Positions 19,701 through 30,539 of a stretch of DNA of 60,000 nt are shown here, piece after piece (the first letter of the stretch is position 1; the number at the start of each line of letters is the position of its first letter). The notes below the pieces were generated by a model. That model was not told the DNA's origin. It did no database searches and was given only the letters and a program-made list of their open reading frames with translations. The DNA is from Symbiodinium natans (Eukaryota; Sar; Dinophyceae; Suessiales; Symbiodiniaceae). The stretch lies in assembly GCA_905221605.1 (NCBI GenBank), contig CAJNDS010002386.1:250001-310000 (forward strand). Direction: 5' to 3'. The translations under genes and the position numbers were made by a program.

Positions 19701-22700
19701 TGAAGAATCTCATGAAGCAAAGGGATGTCTGCGCGGGGGGGGGGGGGGTAGAAACAGCGGACGCGCAAACCATGGATGCCAAATTTTGTTAAGTCCCGGA
19801 ACTGTCTTTCAAAACGTAAAAAGGAGAACTCAAGTGGCTTTAACAACAAGACCCCTCGCTGTGTAAACCGGGCCAAGATGACCACCGAAAGCATTCCAAG
19901 GGTATACTTCAGCCACTCTAGAAGAGCAATCTAAAGTGTGCAAGAGGTACGAAATGCACTCTCGCACAGAATGCATATCCGCACTCGTGACTAGCACAAC
20001 GAATTACGACAGTGCATGCTGAGTTTGCTCAAAGCATCGGAAACGTTTTAGGTTCTTACAAGCACTATCGTGATTGCCCCTGCACCGTCACGTTTGAGCT
20101 ACTCTGCATGGGTCTGTGCATCAGTGAAGTTGCAGCACTATCGTCTTGACGAGCCGACATGTGCACATGTTGCGGTAGCCTTTTGGCTATCAACACCCCC
20201 AGCTAGGCGGTTCCAAGTGGCTGGTTCTCGGGAGGGCTCCGCCAGCGATCATAAGTTGCTGAGTTTTGGTGGGTTTCGAGCGGCTTTCTTGGGGCTACTT
20301 GTGTAAACGGGGTAGGGCTAGCTTTCGGAGGCCGAGGCCCGTACGGAGCTATGCTTTCCTTCAGGCTATGATGGCTCAAGAAGGCATCTCCGGTGAAATC
20401 ATACATTCAAGTTGCCAAAAGCAGGGCCATTCGGTGAAATCATGCGTTCAAAGTTGGGCCCAGGAAAGCATCTCCGGCGAAGTCATGCTTTCAAGTTGGG
20501 CCAGGCAATCATGCGTTCAAATTGGGCCCAAAGCGGCCCCTCCAGTGAGATCAAGCATTCAAGTTGGCCAGGGAAGGCCTCTTCGGTAAAATCATGCGTT
20601 CAAATTGGGCGAAAACCAGGCTCCAGTGAAAACATTTCTCAAGTTGGGCCCAAGGAGGCCCCTCCGGTGAAATCATGCATTCAAGCTAAGAAGGCCGCTC
20701 TGGTACCAGAGGGGTCTTCTTGCGCCATTGAGCAACTTGAGCGAGATACATGAACGACCTATTGCTAGATCATTGGACGGTATTCCTATACGAGCTGGAT
20801 CGTTGGGTCGGCGCTCCTTCCCAGACCCGTGGGCGGTTGCTTAGCGTAGGTGGGAAGGAGTGTTGAGAGTGGAGCCGGTGTACTTGTGGAGGAAAGCAAA
20901 ACGACGCATCACAAACCGCCATTGCAAACAGTTTGCTAGCGCCCGCTGCTGAGTTAAGGAAGAAAACATGACAGGCCAACACTGCCCGTTGTTTAACGTG
21001 GTTCGTCGGCTCGTGGCTAGTGATTCAAGATGTCGTGAGGACACTCATCAATGCGAAGTGCATCTTGTTAGTAGGAGGTAAGAACCTGCAGTGGCATTGT
21101 AGGGCTTTCAATGGGACGTGCCAAGGTATGGTGGATGTCTTCCGCGCTAGTTTGTCGGCTTTGTTTTGGTCGGTGATGATGCTCTTGGTCTGCATGATGA
21201 TCGCTTCGTTGATATTGTGCGAAGCATGCTTTGGCTTCATCGTGGATGCGACGCAGGACAGAGATGTGCGGGAAAACCTCTTGAAAACATATGGCAGTTT
21301 TACACGTTCTATGTACACTTTTTTTGAGATTACATTTAGTGGTGGATGGCCAAACTTGATTCGACCCCTTGTGGACGACGTGAGCGTGTACTTTGCCATA
21401 CCTTGCCTGATCTACGTTGTTGTCGTGGTTTTTGCAGCTCTCCGTCTGATTGCGGCGCCCCTTGGCACTTGTCAACTTGGACATGTTTTCATGACAGAAG
21501 ACAAGTTTAGCAGCCTATGAATTTGACAGTCTTTGTGCCAAGGCTGTTTGTTCGTTCGACTTTGCACACGCTTTCTAACGATGCTGGCACGGCCGTCCTG
21601 GAGCGTCTACAGCATACTGCGGAGCTGCAGGCAAGTGAGAGATATGTGCGACCATGAAGCAGATCACCATGTGGCCATGCGCTTGTGATGCAGTGGCGCA
21701 GATGAGGTACAAAAAAAGGTTGTGCGAGACTGGCCAGTATCAGAGATTTCTAGCATAAGGTTTAGGTGGACACATTCGCGACGCCTGCGGGCCATGCGCG
21801 CCGGCGAGCTGACAGGATTTCTGCATGCGTGGGCACCGAAGGCCGCTGACAGGGGAATGTGAAAAAGAAAGCTTAAAGCGCTTCGATGCGGCTATGGGAG
21901 GATTGGGCAGGGGCCTGCAGCGAGCAGCAAGAGAGAGACTAGTGGAGTTTTGGGCTCGGCATCCGACTGCGTCCGACGGCGTCCGCCCATGACAGCCCTT
22001 ATGTCCTGAGGCCGCCGGCGCTCAGGGAGCGCGAACTACAAACTTGGACAGAGTTTCGCTCCAAGACGTCAAGACCGCCATGCTGGTGCGGTCTCTAGCA
22101 AAGTTCCAAGACCTGCCTCGCGGGCCGCGGTGGTTCTTTAAGCAGGTGGACGACGGACAACTTTAGCAAAGCCAAGCCCAAACCGACAAGATTTTCATGC
22201 GCGCAAAGAACATGTCTCTTCAAGGTGGAGCACGCTCGCTTCAATGTTCCATGCCTTGATGAATGCTACTGCGAATGCTGTTGCGAAAGGTGGGGTTTAC
22301 AATGCCAAGACCGTGACATGATGTACTTGTCCGCCTCGGCCCGGTCCGAGAATCTTCCGAAAATTGATGAACATGAATAGAGTCTGTCTACAGGGACTAA
22401 CGGCGTTTTAGGCTTTGGGCTTAGGCGCTGCCGGAGAGTTACTAGGGGAAGGCTTTTCTTAAAATCCTCCGGGGTCCCCCTCAAGGAGTCCGTGCCACCA
22501 AGCCACCACGCAACCCCGATGTTATTGCGTGGTGTGCTGCGCAGCATGTGGAGTTCTCAGAATAATGTTTTTAGAGCTGCCGAAAGCTTGGACGGGCAAT
22601 TTACGCCTCTGGAGCTGTCAGCCACCTCGAAATGCTTTGATGTTGAGGTTCAGCATTTCGAGTAGATTTGAGCCCCCAACACCTGGCCTTTGAGTGCCTC

Positions 22701-24009
22701 TGCCAGGCAGAGCACAGAGAAATCGTCGCAGGGCGATGCAAACAAGAAACAAAGCAACAACCGCTGATTCGTTGCAGTGGGTTCGAACTTTGGGCCTGTG
22801 ATCTCCAGGTCCTAAGCCCTGAAGCAGTTCTTCCAAGAGGAACATCCACACCGCATGCAATGGCAGGGACGGGCCAAATATGTTTGACGTTTAAACGTTT
22901 AAACATGTTAGGCGTTTAAACTGTCTGAACGGAGTTCGGGTTTCGGAGCGTTTAAACAGTTTAAACAGTTCACAAAGCTCAACATCTAAACGTTTCGTGG
23001 GGCTCCAGGGCGTTTCAACATGTCCACAGATCCCCACCTTCAAAGCCGGCGGGATTGACAGGGCTGGGAGGCTTGGGTCAGGTTTGTGAGAGGGTTTGAG
23101 GGAGAGGCTTCAGGGTTTGAGCTTCAGGTCTTCGGAGTGTCAGTTCCCAAGGTTGGGCGTGAGTTCTCAGAGGGTTGGGAGCGAGGACCCCTAGACCCTA
23201 AACCCTAACTCAAAACTCCCAAAGCCCCAAAGCCCCCAAACCTCAAAACGCGTACGCTTTGCAGCCACTCTGTGTGCGTTTAACATTTGACAGTTTACAC
23301 CGTTTGATGTTTAAACCGCATTTAAACAGTTTAAACCGTTTGAACATGTTGAACCGCAAGGGCGCTGAAAGTTAAAGCCGGTTACACACAACCCCCCGCC
23401 GAACCCTGTGCAATGGGGAGGGGGTGGGGGAGGAGGAGGGATGAATGACGACCCAGATGTGGGACTTGGTGCGTGAAAAGGTCGATGCCGAGGCGATTAT
23501 GTGCAGATCGAATCTGAATCAGGCCAAGCTGACCCACCTCTTCGAAGACGCAGACCTTGATAACGACCAGTCACTAAGTCTCGCAGAGTGGGAGAAGCTG
23601 TTACGACATCCAGACACTTTCTTGCACGTTGGGTGGCAGTGTATCCCAAGTGTATCCCAAGATCCCAAGTGTTTTCTACAGAGGCGGAGGCCGCCGACGG
23701 TGTGCACGGCAGAAGTTCCACAGATGTACATTTCTCGTCCTCAGGAGATTGTGCACTACTTGAGCACTCTCGAAGTTGATGTTCACGATGCGCGGATGCT
23801 CTTCCAGCTCCTTGATGCAGCTTCTGCAGCAGCGGTGCCCAACCTAACCCTCCCCCGGCCTCCCCCGGCCTCCCCCGCCCTGCAAAAATCCAGCGACAGG
23901 TGGTTGCAGCTCGAACATCCATCCAAGGCTCCTTGATGATGGCGACGGCAGGCTCTCAGTCCAGGACGCGACATCACACGCACAGACCTGGCTTCAGAAG
24001 ACATTCTGA
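16619..24009 (+). CDS. Voltage-gated cation channel with EF-hands, multi-exon (partial)
   Basis: At least five + strand exons read in a sensible order: voltage-sensor S2-S3 (16619-16739), S3 (16959-17000), S5-pore-S6 (21126-21443), EF-hand 1 and linker (23457-23806), and EF-hand 2 (23928-24009). Together they match the 6-TM Ca/Na-channel-like domain followed by C-terminal EF-hands that is abundant in dinoflagellates and acts in plasma or internal membranes as a Ca-responsive cation channel. The S4 segment (regularly spaced Arg) and parts of the C-terminal linker were not found, so exons are missing from this model. The gap between 17.0 and 21.1 kb holds a 190-bp satellite. Ion selectivity cannot be decided from these fragments. 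Confidence 0.75.
16959..17000 (+). CDS. Channel exon: S3 helix (42 bp)
   Basis: A tiny exon between CTGAG and GTCGCG encodes DFLLVGSGVVDALL. It continues the WGN of the previous exon exactly as in the WN-x-FDF-hhV-SGVVD motif of S3 in Ca/Na channel domains. Confidence 0.75.
17613..19497. repeat. 190-bp satellite, ten tandem copies
   Basis: Units start at 17613, 17801, 17990, 18180, 18371, 18561, 18751, 18941, 19131 and 19321. The unit begins CTAGGATGGGAG and contains TTTTTCGTCCACGAGC and TTGCCGGGAGGC. The inner copies are nearly identical, while the first two and the last are diverged. The last carries a small insertion near 19446 and breaks off at 19497. The repeat leaves open frames of 60-91 codons on both strands, but the 190-bp period is not a multiple of 3 and the frames do not connect, so it is not a repeat protein. 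It lies within the presumed long intron of the channel gene. Confidence 0.95.
19498..20172. other. Intronic DNA, G-tract at 19734-19749
   Basis: No exon is recognised. A run of about 14 G interrupts otherwise unremarkable sequence. Confidence 0.5.
20173..20193 (+). other. Sequence resembling the dinoflagellate spliced leader
   Basis: CGGTAGCCTTTTGGCTATCAA aligns with the conserved dinoflagellate spliced-leader sequence around its GTAGCC and TTTTGGCT halves, with one gap and a 2-base insertion. It is short and partly palindromic, so chance is possible. A real relic would mark a reverse-transcribed, reinserted mRNA. Confidence 0.25.
20375..20700. repeat. Degenerate short tandem repeat, about 50-bp unit
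   Basis: About seven imperfect units share TCCGGTGAAATCATGC and ATTCAAGTTGGGCC. Unit length varies through indels. It lies in the channel gene's long intron and is unrelated to the 190-bp satellite. Confidence 0.75.
21126..21443 (+). CDS. Channel exon: S5, pore loop, S6
   Basis: S5 reads ALFWSVMMLLVCMMIASLIL. An extracellular linker follows, then the pore loop TFFEITFSGGWPNLIRP and S6 VYFAIPCLIYVVVVVFAALR. The EITFSGGW pore signature is the one seen in dinoflagellate and other protist single-domain or four-domain channels. The acceptor is CCAAG (21121-21125). The donor is probably the GTCTGA at 21444. Confidence 0.85.
21444..22870. other. Presumed introns and unrecognised exons of the channel
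   Basis: The S6-to-EF-hand linker must be encoded here but I cannot place it. Short open pieces, such as one at about 22079-22165 reading LVRSLAKFQDLPRGPRWFF, are possible exons without proof. Confidence 0.35.
22878..23365. repeat. Two clusters of GTTTAAAC palindromes
   Basis: The 8-bp palindrome GTTTAAAC or close variants (CGTTTAAAC, CATTTAAAC, GTTTGAAC) recur many times at 22878-23000 and again at 23278-23355. Between them lies a degenerate CCCTAAA-like stretch around 23190-23250. Confidence 0.8.
23457..23806 (+). CDS. Channel exon(s): EF-hand 1 and following helix
   Basis: The acceptor is GACCCAG. The frame starts MWDLVREKVDAEA and reaches a canonical 12-residue EF loop, DLDNDQSLSLAE, with Asp at 1, 3 and 5 and Glu at 12. 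It then reads EWEKLLRHPD. The later part (QEIVHYLSTLEVDVHDARM) matches the helix preceding the second EF-hand in this channel family. The middle (about 23625-23710) is low-quality sequence with repeated ATCCCAAGTG and may be an in-frame intron. Confidence 0.75.
23807..23927 (+). other. 121-bp intron with GC donor and 11-bp direct repeat
   Basis: Splicing from TTCCA|GC to CCAAG|G gives the continuous product MLFQLLDDGDGRL. The first 11 bases of the intron (GCTCCTTGATG, 23807-23817) are identical to the first 11 bases of the next exon (23928-23938). A target duplication that supplies a splice site is the expected trace of an introner-type intron insertion. Confidence 0.65.
23928..24009 (+). CDS. 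Channel exon: EF-hand 2, possible C terminus
   Basis: It reads LLDDGDGRLSVQDA, the non-canonical second EF-hand typical of the family, and then reaches a TGA at 24007-24009. If a donor precedes the stop, the protein continues; I see no obvious following exon. Confidence 0.65.
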
Positions 24010-25569
24010 GACATGTTGAGACATGTTGAGACACGTTGCTGCCGGGGAGATCTGCTCATTTGGAGTGCAGTTGCGCAGAGGAGTTTTGCGAAGGCATTCC
24101 AAAGGTTCGAGGCAATGCAAAGTCCCTTGACATCGTGCCTTGATCCAATCTTTATTGACAGAGCGTGTCCGAATGTGATTTAGACAATTTAGACGATTTA
24201 GACTGTGTCCTCAGACTTTCAGACTCAGACGTCCGACCATCCTGCGAGTCTTAGGTTTGTCTGCTCCACGAGACGGGCAAGATACGCAGGGAATGCCAAG
24301 AAATCCTAAGTGCCGTGCAAAGTGCCGTGCAACGGAAACACGTCTAGGATGTAAAGTCTTACAAGTTACAAGAGAGGCAAGCTGTAAAAGCGCACCTCTG
24401 TCAGCTTCATGGGTGCCCTCATGATGAGCTCGAAGTAGCTGGTTTAATGCAGGACGTGTGCGTTCTCCTGAAACGTGGAGAGTGCTCATGTCAACCAAGC
24501 TGACTGTTGCAAGAGCACCTTGCAGCTGTCCCAAAACGAGGTGCCTGAGTCTGTGCAAGGCTGTCTCAGAGAGTTGCGTGGACGTTACTGGTAGGAATGG
24601 GATCTGAGATCAGCCTGCCGTTTGGCTGCCTTGCCTTGAGCCTGCAGGCTGTTGAGGGCTGAACATGCATCATTCGTGCAACATAGAGGCACACTCACAC
24701 ACTTCTTCACTAAGGCGATCCATGTAGCGTCTTCCTTGTTGCTTCAGAGTGCGACCGCAGCTCTCGGAGTTCGGCAATAGCTTCACATGATACGCTACGA
24801 ATGACACGTGCAAGATGGTAGCTGGAAGCGGAGATGCCTCGAAGTCTACTCTGTCCCCGCCTCGCGTGGCTTGTGTCTTGTGTCTTGCAGACAGTTTGCT
24901 TCGTAAATAGATCCACTCTCCGATACTGAGGCGCAACTCAGATTTGGCGCTACAAACAGAGGTCCATGCCCTGCATCAAAGGCCAGGTATGCTATGATCC
25001 ACGATGCATGTGGAATGCCTTCCACTCCTACTTTCATGAGCCCCTATTTGGGCCTTGGTGATCCTGAACTTTTTCCACATGCCCAAACAGCCAGGACTGG
25101 TGTCAGGTTAGTTGTAAATGCTGCACGTCGACCGCCTCGGCCCAGCCCAAAAAATCTGCAGAACCCGTTGAAGGCTTGTGTACAGGGAGGGCTAGGGTTG
25201 AGATATTTTGGGCTTTCGGGCTTAGGCTCAGCAAGTTCCTGGGGTTAGGGGGGCGTGTTCCGTAGCTGAATCCGGCTCTGACGCGTTCAATGCCCTCTGT
25301 ATTTCTTGGAGAGTGCCCCCCATATGAGTGAGGCAGTAGTTAAATTATGATATTTATGATACCAGCTCCCTGACGTACTACCTCCTGGTGGTGGGAGCGG
25401 GGCTCCACAGCGATGAGAGGTGCCCAGATGAGGTGCTACGCTGGCCCTTCCAGCGTCTCTCGAATTAAGTTGTTGCAGAAAAATAAAAAAAACAAAAAAG
25501 AAGGAACATCTCAAAACAAAGAAGATGACAAGACTACCGAAATCACGGGATCCCGAATTCAAAAAGCTA
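24010..25569. other. No gene recognised
   Basis: It begins with three tandem GAGACATGTT units (24008-24035). Medium - strand frames (24211-24558, 24670-24936) lack motifs. A CCGCCTCGGCCC motif lies at 25132. Confidence 0.45.
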
Positions 25570-28500
25570 GGACCATAGAACCTTTTCGCAGAGAAAGCAG
25601 ACCTGGGAACAACTAAACTCTAGAAAGCGTGTTAAGCTTGAAGCCCAGATTCGGGCCATGAGCCTTTTCGCAGAGCAAGCAGACCTGGGAAAACCTTAAA
25701 CTTGAAACCCAGATTCGGGACATAGAGCCTTTTCGCAGAGCTTCGGGCCATAGAGCCTTTTCGCAAAGCAAGCAGACCTGGGAAAACCCTGAGCTTGAAA
25801 CCCAGATTCGGGCCAGAGAGCCTTTTCGCAAGCAAGCAGACCTGGGCAAACCTTAAACTTGAAACCCAGATTCGAGCCATAGAGCCTTTTCACAAAGCAA
25901 GCAACCCTGCGAAAACCTTCAACTTGAAACCCAGATTCGGGCCACAGAGCCTTTTCGCAGAGCGAGCAGACCTGGGAAACCTTAAACTTGAAACCCAGAT
26001 TCGGGCCATAGAGCCTTTTCGCTGAGCAAGCAGACCTGGGAAAACCTTAAGCTCTAGAAGTCGTACTTCGGTATACCTCTACCATTGGGCCCTCAAAAAG
26101 ACAGAGGAGGTATACCCCATAACGGGCCTCCGCCCTTTTCCGTGCGAGAAGGCCGTGTCAAGAGTGAAAAAAGACAGAGGAGAGGTATGACCTCTTTGAA
26201 TTAAACGTGATTTTAATGTGTTAGAGAACGTGTTTTTAGCGTGTTAGAACAATAACTGATAACTGATATGTAAGACAGAAAGAAAGAACTGGAGACCACA
26301 GTTACGCAGCATTTAGGCCAGTTTTGGGCATTCCTTTTTTCCTGTTGTTGGAGAATAATAGTACTATTCTCCCACAGCGGGAAGCCGGAACGCCTTCCCC
26401 ACTATGGGGATTTCCACTTGGAGGGTTCCTTCGCGTCCCTTTTCGGCTTGGGTTGGTGTCAAGACGCACAGTTTTTGTAGGGAACTGACAGGTATCGCGT
26501 TCCTTTCCTATTCCTTTCCACACTTCTCGTGCTTTAAACCCGGGTATAGGACCATAGAACGAACCTTTTCGCAGAGCAAGCAGACCTGGGAACAACTTAA
26601 ACTCCAGAAAACGTGTTAGACTTGAAGCCCAGATTCGGGCCATAGAGCCTTTTCGCAGAGCAAGCAGACCTTAATTTTGAAACCCAGACTCGGGCCTTAG
26701 AACCTTTTTCGCAGAGCAAGCAGACCTGAAAAAAACTTAAACTTGAAACGCAGATTCGGGCCATAGAGCCTTTTCGCAGAACAAGCAAACCTGGCAAAAC
26801 CTTAAGCTTGAAACCCAGATTCGGGCCATAGAGCCTTTTCGCAGAGCAAGCAGACCTGGGAAAACCTTAAACCCAGATTCGGGCCATAGAGCCTTTTCGC
26901 AGGGCAAGCAGACCTGGGCAAACCGTAAACTTGAAACCCAGATTCGGGCCATAGAGCCTTTTCGCAGAGCAAGCAGACCTGGGAAAGTTTAAACTTGAAA
27001 CCCGGATTCGGGCCATAGAGCCTTTTCGCAGAGCAAGCAGACCTGGAAAAACCTTAAACTTGAAACCGAGATTCGGGCCATAGAGCCTTTTCGCAGAGCA
27101 AGCAGATTGGGATAACCGTAAACTTGAAACGCAGATTCGGGCCATAGAACCTTTTCGCAGAGCAAGCAGACCTGGGAAAACCTTAAACTTGAAACCCAGA
27201 TTCGGGCCATACAGAGCAAACAGACCTGGGAAAATTTTGAATTTGAAGCCCAGATTCGGGCCATAGAGCCTTTTCGCAGAGCAAGCAGACCTGGGAAAAC
27301 CTTAAGCTTGAAACCCAGATTCGGGCCATAGAGCCTTTTCGCAGAACAAGCAGACCTGGAAAAACCTTAAACTTGAAACCCAGATTCGGGTCATAGAACC
27401 TTCTCACAGAGCAAGCAGACCTGGGAAAACCTTAAACTTGAAACCCAGATTCGGGCCATAGAGCCTTTTCGCAGAGCAAGCAGGCCTGGAAAAACCTTAA
27501 ACTTGAAACCGAGATTCGGGCCATAGAGCCTTTTCGCAGAGCAAGCAGATTGGGATAACCGTAAACTTGAAACGCAGATTCGGGCCATAAAGCCTTTTCG
27601 CAGAGCAAGCAGACCTGGGAAAACCTTAAACATGAAACCGAGATTCGGGCCATACAGCCTTTGCGCAGAGCAAGCAGACCTGGGAAAACCTTAAGCTTGA
27701 AACCCAGGTTCGGGTCATAGAGCCTTTTCGCAGAGCAAGCAGACCCGTGAAAACCTTAAACTTGAAACCGTACTCCAGAAAGCGTGTTGGATTTGAAACC
27801 CAGATTCGGGCCATAGAGCCTTTTCGCAGAACAAGCAGACCTGGAAAAACCTTAAACTTGAAACCCAGATTCGGATCATAGCGCCTTCTCACAGAGCACG
27901 CAGACCTGGGAAAACTTTAAACTTGAAACCCAGATTCGGGCCATAGAGCCTTTGCGCAGAGCAAGCAGACCTGGGAAGACCTTAAACTTGAAACCCAGAC
28001 TCGGGCCATAGAGCCTTTTCGGAGAGCAAGCAGACCTGGGAAAGCTTAAACTTGAAACCCAGATCCGGGCCATAGAGCCTTTTCACAAAGCTAGCATACC
28101 TGGGAAAACCTTAAGCCTGAAACCCAGATTCGGGCCATAGAGCCTTTTCGCAGAGCAAGCAGACCTGGGAAAACCTTAAACTTGAAACCCAGATCCGGGC
28201 CATAGAGCCTTTTCGCAGAGCAAGCAGACCTGGGAAAACCTTAAACTTGAAACCCAGATTCGGGCCATAGAGCCTTTTCGCAGGGCAATCAGACCTGGGA
28301 AAACCTTAAACTTGAAACCCAGATTCGGGTCATAGAGCCTTCTCACAGAGCAAGCAGACCTGGGAAAACCTTAAACTTGAAACCCAGATTCGGGCCATAG
28401 AACCTTTTCGCAGAGCAAGCAGACCTGGGAAACCTTAAACTTGAAACCCAGAATCGGGTCATAGAACCTTCTCACAGAGCAAGCAGACCGCTGGGAAAAC

Positions 28501-30512
28501 CTTAAACTTGAAACTAAACTCCAGAGAGCGTGTTAGACTTGAAGCCCAGATTCGGGCCATAGAGCGTTTTCGCAAAGCAAGCAGACCAGAACCTTTTCGC
28601 AGAGCACGCAGACCTGGGAAAACTGATAGAACCTTTGCGCAGAGCAAGCAGACCTGGGAAAACCTTAAACTTGAAGCCCAGATTCGGGCCATAGAGCCTT
28701 TTCGGAGAGCAAGCAGACCTGGGAAAGCTTAAACTTGAAACCCAGATCCGGGCCATAGAGCCTTTTCACAAAGCAAGCATACCTGGGAAAACCTTAAGCC
28801 TGAAACCCAGATTCGGGCCATAGGGCCTTTTCGCAGAGCAAGCAGACCTGGGAAAACGTGAACTCTAAAATGCGTGTTAAACTTGAAACCCAGACTCGGG
28901 CCATAGAACCTTTGCGCAGATCAAGCAGAGCTGGGAAAACCGTACACTCTAAACCGAGATTCGGGCCATAGAGCCTTTTTCGCAGGGCAAGCAGACCTGG
29001 GAAAACCTTAAACTTGAAACCCAGATACGGGCCATAGAACCTTTTCGCAGAGCAAGCAGGCCTGGAAAAACCTTAAACTTGAAACCGAGATTCGGGCCAT
29101 AGAGCCTTTTCGCAGAGCAAGCAGATTGGGATAACCGTAAACTTGAAACGCAGATTCGGGCCATAGAGCCTTTTCGCAGAGCAAGCAGACCTGGGAAAAC
29201 CTTAAACTTGAAACCGAGATTCGGGCCATACAGCCTTTGCGCAGAGAAAGCAGACCTGGGAAAACCTTAAACTTGAAACCCAGATTCGGGCCATAGAACC
29301 ATTTCGCAGAGCAAGCAGACCTGGAAAAACCTTAAACTTGAAGCCCAGATTCGGGTCATAGAGCCTTCTCACAGAGCAAGCAGACCTGGGAAAATCTTAA
29401 ACTTGAAACCCAGATTCGGGCCATAGAACCTTTTCGCAGAGCAAGCAGACCTGGGAAAACCTTAAACTTGAAACCCAGATTCGGGTCATAGAGCCTTCTC
29501 ACAGAGCAAGCAGACCTGATAAAACCTTAAACTTGAAACCCAGATTCGGACCATAGAACCTGTTCGCAGAGCAAGCAAACCGCTGGGAAACTTAAACTTG
29601 AAACTAAACTCCAGAGAGCGTGTTAGACTTGAAACCGAGATTCGGGCCATAGAGCCTTTTCGCAGGGCAAGCAGACCTGGGAAAACCGTAAACTTGAAAC
29701 CCAGTTTCGGGCCATAGAGCCTTTTCGCAGAGCAAGCAGACCTGGGAAAACCTTGAACTTGAAACCCAGATCCGGGCCATAGAGCCTTTTCGCAGAGCAA
29801 GCAGACCTGGGAAAACCTTAAACTTCAAACTAAACTCCAGAAAGCGTGTTAGACTTGAAACCCAGATTCGGGCCGTAGAGCCTTTTCGCAGGGCAAGCAG
29901 ACCTGGGAAAACCGTAAATGTGAAACCCAGATTCGGGCCCTAGAAGCTTTTCGCAGAACAAGCAGACCTGAGAAAACCTTAAACTTGAAACCCAGATTCG
30001 GGCCATAGAGCATTTTCGCAGAGCAAGCAGACCTGGGAAAACCTTAAACTTGAAGCCCAGATTCGGGCCATAGAGCCATTTCGCAGAGCAAGCAGACCTG
30101 GGAAAACCTTAAACTTGAAACCCAGATTCGGGCCATAGAGCCTTTCCGCAGAGCCTGGGAAAACCTTACGTAAACTTGAAACCCAGATTCGGGCCATAGA
30201 GCCTTTTCGCAGAGCAAGCAGACCTGGGAAAAGCTTAAACTTGAAACTAAACTCCAGAAAGCGTATTAGACTTGAAACCCAGATTCGGGCCACAGAGTGT
30301 TTTCGCAAAGCAAGCAGACCTGGGAAAACCGTTAACTAGAAACCCAGATTCGAGCCATAGAGCCTTTTCACAAAGCAAGCAACCCTGCGAAAACCTTAAA
30401 CTTGAAACCCAGATTCGGGCCACAGAGCCTTTTCGCAGAGCGAGCAGACCTGGGAAACCTTAAACTTGAAACCCAGATTCGGGCCATAGAGCGTTTTTCG
30501 CAGAGCAATCAC
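25570..30512. repeat. 65-bp satellite array, about 70 units
   Basis: The consensus unit contains AACTTGAAACCCAGATTCGG, GCCATAGAGCCTTTTCGCAG, AGCAAGCAGACCTGGG and AAAACCTTA, 65 bp in all. Units diverge by point changes and small indels. At irregular intervals (about 25615, 26590, 27770, 28510, 28865, 29605, 29832, 30245) a longer variant adds CTCCAGAAAGCGTGTTAGA. The array is interrupted once by a dispersed element (26060-26549). Open frames on the - strand with recurring ALRKGSMARIWV-like text are frame shadows of the 65-bp unit, which is not a multiple of 3. The region is non-coding satellite DNA. Confidence 0.95.
26060..26549 (+). mobile_element. Dispersed ~490-bp element inside the satellite
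   Basis: Satellite units stop and resume on either side. The same sequence occurs reverse-complemented at 31317-31805. Shared blocks include AGACAGAGGAG, GAACGCGATAC (inverse), the palindrome around 26350-26372 (GGAGAATAATAGTACTATTC) and TTTCTTTCTGTCTTA (inverse). It has no credible ORF. The ends are weakly inverted (CCTATACCCGG in one orientation), as in a MITE. Confidence 0.75.
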
Positions 30513-30539
30513 GCTTGGACCTGTGCGTCGGTGGAACGT

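Noticed and set aside
25613-30308. - strand frames with repeated ALRKGSMARIWV-like text
   Set aside because: The 65-bp period forces a frame change in each unit. The open frames come from the low stop content of the satellite, not selection.
25570-30512. CRISPR-like repeat array
   Set aside because: The units are contiguous 65-bp tandem repeats without unique spacers, in a eukaryotic-style sequence.
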